From positions 37,694 through 101,693 of IMG/VR virus record IMGVR_UViG_3300046171_000208: a DNA stretch of 64,000 nucleotides. One strand, 5' to 3'. The position numbers and the translations under genes are program-made. Position 1 is the first letter of the stretch; every line of letters begins with the position of its first letter. This document shows, piece after piece, positions 60,146 through 64,000 of the stretch. The stretch is from a virus. The notes beneath the pieces are model-generated. The model did not search any database and had not been told where the DNA came from. It was given only the letters and a program-made list of their open reading frames with translations.

Positions 60146-60375
60146 TGACCACAAAAACAAGACAAAACATTTGGATTAACAACAAAGAGAGTTTTTCATC
60201 AAAGTTGAAGGAAAAGAACTTCGAGTCAACGAATATGGAGACAGATTACATAGTCTCATAGACTGACTTAGGTTGGGATTACCAAAGAATGAGTTGTAGT
60301 GGTAGAGAAGTCTATGACGAAATACAGCAACTTCTTGGTACGATTACAGAAAACGAAGTTTTTATGGAGATTTAA
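60145..60375 (+). CDS. Small protein, apparently frameshifted twice
   Basis: The ATG frame stops after 38 residues. A consistent product appears if a GA duplication near 60183-60196 and one T near 60258-60268 are removed: TKTRQNIWINNKEFFIKVEG, then LRVNEYGDRLHSLIDDLGW and GREVYDEIQQLLGTITENEV, about 75 residues ending at 60375. Every segment looks coding and fits a small folded protein. Confidence 0.5.
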
Positions 60376-60376
60376 G

Positions 60377-60805
60377 ATGACACAATTTGAATATTACTCT
60401 CATAATAAAATGAGTCAAGTAAAAAAAGATTTTACACCCGCACTAATCAAAGAACTTAAATCATTCTTGGTTGAGAGAGTGGTTGATAATATGTCAACCG
60501 AAGACTTGGTTCAGTATGTCACAGATGACCTTGACGATATGTATAAGAATATGGCAGATGAGGAATTTCTCAATGACGCAAAAAACTACTGGGATGATGG
60601 ATTTGACGATGTAGTTGAAGAAATCAGAGAGTATGCTGATTGTGATTTCAAAAAGGACAGGAGAGAAGATTTCCTTGATAGTCTATCAGAGGGTAAAGAC
60701 CTTGATGACTATGGTAGCAAAGTTGATGCACTTGTAGATAGTATGGGTGTGACAGATGAAGATGTGTCCACTACACACAGACGCAAGGACTTGGACTTGC
60801 TATAA
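60377..60805 (+). CDS. Acidic protein of a small repeated family
   Basis: 142 residues from the ATG at 60377. FLVERVVDNMSTEDLVQYVT is followed by very acidic helices (DDGFDDVVEEIREYADCD). The motif resembles those in the proteins at 62062 and 62537, so these look like paralogues. The end overlaps the next promoter's TATAAT. Function unknown; the charge could suggest DNA mimicry, unproven. Confidence 0.6.
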   Translation: MTQFEYYSHNKMSQVKKDFTPALIKELKSFLVERVVDNMSTEDLVQYVTDDLDDMYKNMADEEFLNDAKNYWDDGFDDVVEEIREYADCDFKKDRREDFLDSLSEGKDLDDYGSKVDALVDSMGVTDEDVSTTHRRKDLDLL

Positions 60806-60806
60806 T
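60751..60806 (+). promoter_or_regulatory. Dyad early promoter
   Basis: GACA-N10-TGTC (60751-60768), 32 bp, TGC-TATAAT (60801-60806), lying inside the end of the upstream gene. Leader CAGGAGAAACCCCTTATG. Confidence 0.7.
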
Positions 60807-60833
60807 AATAGTATAACACAGGAGAAACCCCTT

Positions 60834-61019
60834 ATGTCAAAAGAAATGTTATTCTTATGTGATGTGTACGATGCTTGGTTATCCAAGAACAAACTACCAC
60901 ATAGATGTGCAAGTGAGATACTTTATGGTGCTGACACTAAAGGCAGACTCACAGTAAATCAATCCTACTGGTTAGAGGACTTTATCTCTACTTGGGATGT
61001 TATCTCACAGAATACTTGA
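60834..61019 (+). CDS. 61-residue hypothetical protein
   Basis: SKEMLFLCDVYDAWLSKNKL then HRCASEILYGADTKGRLTV and WLEDFISTW. Compact helical protein. Good GGAG ribosome site in the leader. Function unknown. Confidence 0.6.
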   Translation: MSKEMLFLCDVYDAWLSKNKLPHRCASEILYGADTKGRLTVNQSYWLEDFISTWDVISQNT

Positions 61020-61020
61020 T

Positions 61021-61185
61021 ATGATTGATAAACTTAATGTATCAGTTTCCTTTACAGGCGATGAACTGTATGAAACTATCAAACTTTATGACATATTGAG
61101 AGATATGGACTTTGAGTTATCAGAAACACAAGTCGAAGTGTTTGAGAAACTACAAGACGCAGAAGTCAACGCAGGATTTTTCTAA
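61021..61185 (+). CDS. 54-residue hypothetical protein
   Basis: From the ATG at 61021: IDKLNVSVSFTGDELYETIK then LRDMDFELSETQVEVFEKLQ. Helical, acidic. TAATG coupling to the next gene. Confidence 0.55.
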   Translation: MIDKLNVSVSFTGDELYETIKLYDILRDMDFELSETQVEVFEKLQDAEVNAGFF

Positions 61186-61289
61186 TGGAACTTTTTATTT
61201 TATTGGGTGGTCTTTATGCCTTATATACTGTAGGTATGGCAATCGCCACAGAACTTGACTACAGAGAAGTAAACAGGAGAAGAAAATAA
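61185..61289 (+). CDS. 34-residue membrane peptide
   Basis: ELFILLGGLYALYTVGMAIA is one membrane helix, followed by a charged tail (ELDYREVNRRRK). Start and stop both overlap neighbours (TAATG at each end). Confidence 0.5.
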   Translation: MELFILLGGLYALYTVGMAIATELDYREVNRRRK

Positions 61290-61489
61290 TGGCAAAAAGA
61301 CAAAACTACAGAAGACCCTTTCACTACAGTATTGCAGGGATGCTAACTGATGAAGAAGTGCATAAGGTATGGGAGATAGTTGGCAATGCACTTGACCGCA
61401 ATGGTTTTGTAGATGCTGATGGAGAACTATCAATCAGAGTATATGACGAAACTCTTAAGAAAAATGTCAGAATTGTGCCAGAAGTATAA
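61289..61489 (+). CDS. 66-residue hypothetical protein
   Basis: AKRQNYRRPFHYSIAGMLTD then EEVHKVWEIVGNALDRNGFV. Basic N-terminus, possible small DNA-binding fold, not recognised. The end overlaps a dyad promoter. Confidence 0.6.
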   Translation: MAKRQNYRRPFHYSIAGMLTDEEVHKVWEIVGNALDRNGFVDADGELSIRVYDETLKKNVRIVPEV

Positions 61490-61532
61490 CTGTCACAACA
61501 GTAGTTGCAAACCAACCTATTTCGATTATAAT
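61477..61532 (+). promoter_or_regulatory. Dyad early promoter
   Basis: GCCA-N10-TGTC (61477-61494), TTGCAA (61505), 16 bp, TATAAT (61527-61532). Leader AAAGGAAAAACCCCTATG. Confidence 0.7.
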
Positions 61533-61557
61533 AGGTATATACAAAGGAAAAACCCCT

Positions 61558-61866
61558 ATGACCGCAAAAATGGAAATCCTACCTGATGACGGAACAGCAA
61601 TACTGTTCACAGTATCAGAAACATTAGGTATGCACTTTTGGATTGATGAAGATGCAGTTTTTATGTCAGCACCATCATACGCTACTGGCGATGGTTGTGA
61701 TATGGACAATGCAATCGCAGTTTCAGATTGGGAATCATTCACAGAGTTGACACCTGATGAGTTATCTCACTTATTCGGATATGTATTCACAATGTGCGTA
61801 CTCAAGAGAGACTATGTAAAAGTTGGTTATTATTCAAAAGCATTTGGAGGAACAAACAATGACTAA
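61558..61866 (+). CDS. 102-residue conserved hypothetical protein
   Basis: TAKMEILPDDGTAILFTVSE then FWIDEDAVFMSAPSYATGDG and WESFTELTPDELSHLFGYV. Beta N-terminus, helical C-terminus. First gene of an operon running to 62952. Function unknown. Confidence 0.6.
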   Translation: MTAKMEILPDDGTAILFTVSETLGMHFWIDEDAVFMSAPSYATGDGCDMDNAIAVSDWESFTELTPDELSHLFGYVFTMCVLKRDYVKVGYYSKAFGGTNND

Positions 61867-62059
61867 AACAAAATTTATCTTTGAAGAGAAGTTCATCTCT
61901 TATGCAAATGTTGAAATCTATGCAGAGAATGAAGAAGATGCAAGACTACAGTTTCAAAATGGAAACTATCAGTACTATGATGTATCTGACTTCACAGAAG
62001 GACACGAACTGATTAGCGTTACTGAAGAAGAACCAGTTAACTACTATCAAGGAGCATAA
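61859..62059 (+). CDS. 66-residue hypothetical protein
   Basis: From the ATG overlapping the previous gene: TKTKFIFEEKFISYANVEIY then AENEEDARLQFQNGNYQYYD. This alpha/beta layout (FxVEIxAENEEDAxxxxxxG) resembles the small protein at 51064. Function unknown. Confidence 0.6.
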   Translation: MTKTKFIFEEKFISYANVEIYAENEEDARLQFQNGNYQYYDVSDFTEGHELISVTEEEPVNYYQGA

Positions 62060-62061
62060 AA

Positions 62062-62304
62062 ATGAAATCAGAACTTAACAGCAAAGATTATGTTACCTTT
62101 GCAAGAAAATTTGTCAAAGAGACAGTTGATATAATGGACATTGAAGAACTCAAAAGTATTGTATCTGACCACATTCACGAAATGATACAGGAAGGAGAGG
62201 ATACTTATGGTCAGGAAGGTGCATTTGAAGAAATGAAGTCTTGGGATGAAGGTACATTCCTTTCAGTTGCAGAAGACTTTGAATTAGAATTGGAGGGAGT
62301 ATAA
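62062..62304 (+). CDS. Acidic small protein, paralogue family
   Basis: 80 residues. ARKFVKETVDIMDIEELKSI then VSDHIHEMIQEGEDTYGQEG. The VDxMDxEELxxxV motif matches the proteins at 60377 and 62537. Coupled TAATG to the next gene. Confidence 0.6.
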   Translation: MKSELNSKDYVTFARKFVKETVDIMDIEELKSIVSDHIHEMIQEGEDTYGQEGAFEEMKSWDEGTFLSVAEDFELELEGV

Positions 62305-62540
62305 TGATTACATCATTTTTGACAGGAGTTGCAGTCGCAGTTCCAACAGCACTTATCACAATGAAGTTACTTAACAGTTCACTCTTTATCAGTAATGAAG
62401 AACTGAAGGAAGCAAACTCAAGAATCAGTCTCATCATTAATAACCTTGATGATTTCCGAGAGGAGAGAATGAAGGACAAAATGGAAAGATTAGGCATCAC
62501 AGACAAATTAGACGAAAGACTATCCACTAAAATCAAATGA
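62304..62540 (+). CDS. Membrane-anchored coiled-coil protein
   Basis: 78 residues. Residues 4-24 hydrophobic (SFLTGVAVAVPTALITMKLL), then a charged coiled coil (NLDDFREERMKDKMERLGI). Function unknown. Confidence 0.55.
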   Translation: MITSFLTGVAVAVPTALITMKLLNSSLFISNEELKEANSRISLIINNLDDFREERMKDKMERLGITDKLDERLSTKIK

Positions 62541-62809
62541 ACTCACTATTTACACCCGACCAAATTCAAGACTTAAGAGAAGAGTTTATTGAATTTGAAA
62601 TCAATGATATGTCAACAGAGGAAATGGCATCATTCATTCGTAATCAAAAGTTAAAGGAATATAACCTTTATGATGAGGATATGTTGAGACAAGAGATTGA
62701 TGAGTATGACGAAAACTTGTATGAGATACTCGCATCTTATGTACTTGATGAACCAGACTCTTATTACAATATGTTAGATTTTATGAATGATAGGATGGAA
62801 TCAGTATAA
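62537..62809 (+). CDS. Acidic small protein, paralogue family
   Basis: 90 residues. REEFIEFEINDMSTEEMASF contains the same NDMSTEE motif as 60377, then acidic helices. Overlaps the next gene by 1 bp. Confidence 0.6.
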   Translation: MNSLFTPDQIQDLREEFIEFEINDMSTEEMASFIRNQKLKEYNLYDEDMLRQEIDEYDENLYEILASYVLDEPDSYYNMLDFMNDRMESV

Positions 62810-62952
62810 TGCCACTTATTAATCTATCAAAAGAAGAGTTAAGGAAGATTGAATTTTATCTGATGGGAGACACACATCCACTTGTTGTCAGCATCCTTGA
62901 AAAGATTAAAAATCTGGATGATGTATGTGAATGTGGAGGTCAAACCAATTGA
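62809..62952 (+). CDS. 47-residue hypothetical protein
   Basis: PLINLSKEELRKIEFYLMGD then VVSILEKIKNLDDVCECGGQ. Helical with a CxC near the end. TAATG coupling upstream. A TATAAT (62955-62960) overlaps just after its stop. Confidence 0.55.
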   Translation: MPLINLSKEELRKIEFYLMGDTHPLVVSILEKIKNLDDVCECGGQTN

Positions 62953-62983
62953 TATATAATACATCACAAACAGAGTAGTTACA

Positions 62984-63166
62984 ATGTCAGATGATGAAAT
63001 CAAAACCTTTATAACTACTTTGAAGTCGTTTATGCAACACGCAGACGTAGAGGAAATGAACTACTTACGCAGAGAATCTACACGCAAGTATAAACAACTA
63101 TACTATAAGAGTCAAGCAAAATTGCATAATGTCTCTTATGACTATTACCTATCAGAATTTACTTAA
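62984..63166 (+). CDS. 60-residue hypothetical protein
   Basis: SDDEIKTFITTLKSFMQHAD then KYKQLYYKSQAKLHNVSYDY. Helical. It follows a TATAAT at 62955 with a 23-bp leader. Function unknown. Confidence 0.55.
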   Translation: MSDDEIKTFITTLKSFMQHADVEEMNYLRRESTRKYKQLYYKSQAKLHNVSYDYYLSEFT

Positions 63167-63177
63167 GGAGTTACACA

Positions 63178-63336
63178 ATGAGTCGCAAGTACAGAGTTGA
63201 GCAAAAGTTTACTACAGGATGGGGTTTAGTAAGTGAACATTCATTTAAACTATCCAAAGATGAAGCAAAGAAAACTTTAGAAGAATTAATGAATGAGGGT
63301 GTTAACCCAGATGACTTAAGAGCAATTCCCGATTAA
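63178..63336 (+). CDS. 52-residue hypothetical protein
   Basis: SRKYRVEQKFTTGWGLVSEH then KLSKDEAKKTLEELMNEGVN. Good AAGGAG ribosome site. The beta-helix layout resembles small cyanophage proteins. Coupled by TAATG to the last gene. Confidence 0.6.
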   Translation: MSRKYRVEQKFTTGWGLVSEHSFKLSKDEAKKTLEELMNEGVNPDDLRAIPD

Positions 63337-63653
63337 TGTACGAACCACAAGTCGATGATTACGTCAAGTGGACTACCAAATTAGGTATGGTTCACGAAGG
63401 ATGGGTTTATTTAAATGTAACCTACACCCCAGAAAGAGGGTTCCGAAAGGCAGAGCATTATATAACCATTGAACTTGGAGTTAAGGATATGCCTTACAAA
63501 CAGGCAAAGACATCATTACATAAGAAGAATCACGTTTTATTACTATGCTATCATTGGAACTGGAATGAATTAGAATATGTCACGAATCGTAGAGATAGTA
63601 TAGATGTTCAGATGTATCACTCGCAAGAAGGTAGATACGCAGACGTTCAATAG
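63336..63653 (+). CDS. Conserved cyanophage protein
   Basis: 105 residues. YEPQVDDYVKWTTKLGMVHE, then GWVYLNVTYTPERGFRKAEH and LHKKNHVLLLCYHWNWNELE. I recognise this protein from T4-like cyanophages. SH3-like beta pattern at the start. Function unknown. Last gene in the window. Confidence 0.7.
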   Translation: MYEPQVDDYVKWTTKLGMVHEGWVYLNVTYTPERGFRKAEHYITIELGVKDMPYKQAKTSLHKKNHVLLLCYHWNWNELEYVTNRRDSIDVQMYHSQEGRYADVQ

Positions 63654-64000
63654 TACTCATAGTCTATCCCTCTCGCATACCAGAGAGAATCGCTGAATTT
63701 TATAGAGTGGTCTATCGAGGGGCTAGCGAGGTCAAATTTTATAAGACACTACCAAGATATGATAAATCATACATACCTTTGTATGGTCTGTTCGGAGACT
63801 TGTAAGTAATTTTAAAGAGATAAAACCAGAAGGATATAAGAGTCACGAAGAGTCGTAGAAAGTTGTAAGAATTAAGTGTCGCAAGATGAGAATGAGAGCG
63901 TATATAAGATTGTAGAGGAAATGAGCGTAGTGTGATATAAGTCATACAATATACAGCAAGAATGATACATAATAACAATGTTTTTACCCCTATAATCTGT
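63654..64000. other. Non-coding stretch with hairpins
   Basis: No convincing reading frame on either strand. It contains a CTCTC-GCATACCA-GAGAG hairpin (63670-63687), two copies of GTCTATC (63662 and 63710) with CCCTC and GAGGG arms that can pair, and a TATAAT at 63991 that may start the next gene to the right. It could hold a small RNA. Confidence 0.4.

Noticed and set aside
1-64000. CRISPR arrays, insertion sequences, integrase or attachment sites
   Set aside because: No spaced direct repeats, transposase or integrase motifs were seen anywhere; repeats are all inside fibre genes.

Overview
This window looks like part of the genome of a T4-like myovirus infecting marine picocyanobacteria (Prochlorococcus or Synechococcus). 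It is AT-rich and densely packed with overlapping genes. It carries a T4 core: gp4, gp5, gp26, gp27, gp32, gp33, gp48, gp51, gp53, gp54 and gp59. It also carries genes typical of cyanophages: PhoH, ThyX, a tryptophan-halogenase-like enzyme, a CP12-like peptide, a DUF1825 homologue, and a likely glutamine-II (downstream-peptide) riboswitch in front of a short YRG-motif peptide. No terminase, capsid, DNA polymerase or photosystem gene lies in the window, and I saw no tRNA.

Layout. 1-10711: tail fibres and fibre-associated small proteins. 10764-13423: glutaredoxin, conserved small proteins, a strong terminator, then a sigma70-type promoter leading to the riboswitch/peptide unit. 13420-16084: 2OG-Fe(II) oxygenase, ThyX and halogenase in one overlapping operon. 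16106-20100: PhoH, exonuclease, gp33, gp59, DUF1825 and gp32. 20143-22890 (minus strand): gp53, gp48, a small protein and gp4. 22921-32511: tail-tube initiator and baseplate hub (gp54, gp26, gp51, tape-measure-like proteins, gp27, gp5, spike). 33115-41957: a very large structural protein (apparently frameshifted), a tail fibre and a glycine-rich adhesin. 41977-51037: an unusual island of seven 2OG-Fe(II)/Asp-Asn-hydroxylase-like genes mixed with two DNA methyltransferases, an SF2 helicase and a nucleotidylyltransferase. 51064-63653: about 35 small genes (largely early, judged from promoters), including CP12, a Dam-like methyltransferase and a candidate endonuclease/methyltransferase pair. 63654-64000: no gene seen.

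Regulation. Two promoter classes can be read. Late promoters resemble T4 (TATAAATA, relaxed to CTAAATA/CATAAATA) and precede fibre and baseplate genes; gp33, the T4 late co-activator, is encoded here. Sigma70-type early promoters (TATAAT, often with TTGnnn) precede many small genes. At least eight of these carry an 18-bp dyad, G(A/C)CA-N10-TG(T/G)C; in seven the dyad ends at an almost fixed distance (31-32 bp) from TATAAT. Many also share a leader ending in CCCCTATG. I regard this as the least described system in the window. Some promoters are interlocked with terminator hairpins, and several put the ATG at the predicted transcription start (leaderless mRNA).

Quality note. Reading frames break at about a dozen places, nearly all consistent with one extra base: three in the giant structural gene and the rest in the 51-60 kb small genes. 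This bias suggests insertion errors in the sequence as much as real gene decay, so the pieces are described as parts of intact genes. Function calls rest on motif recognition by eye; no database search was run.
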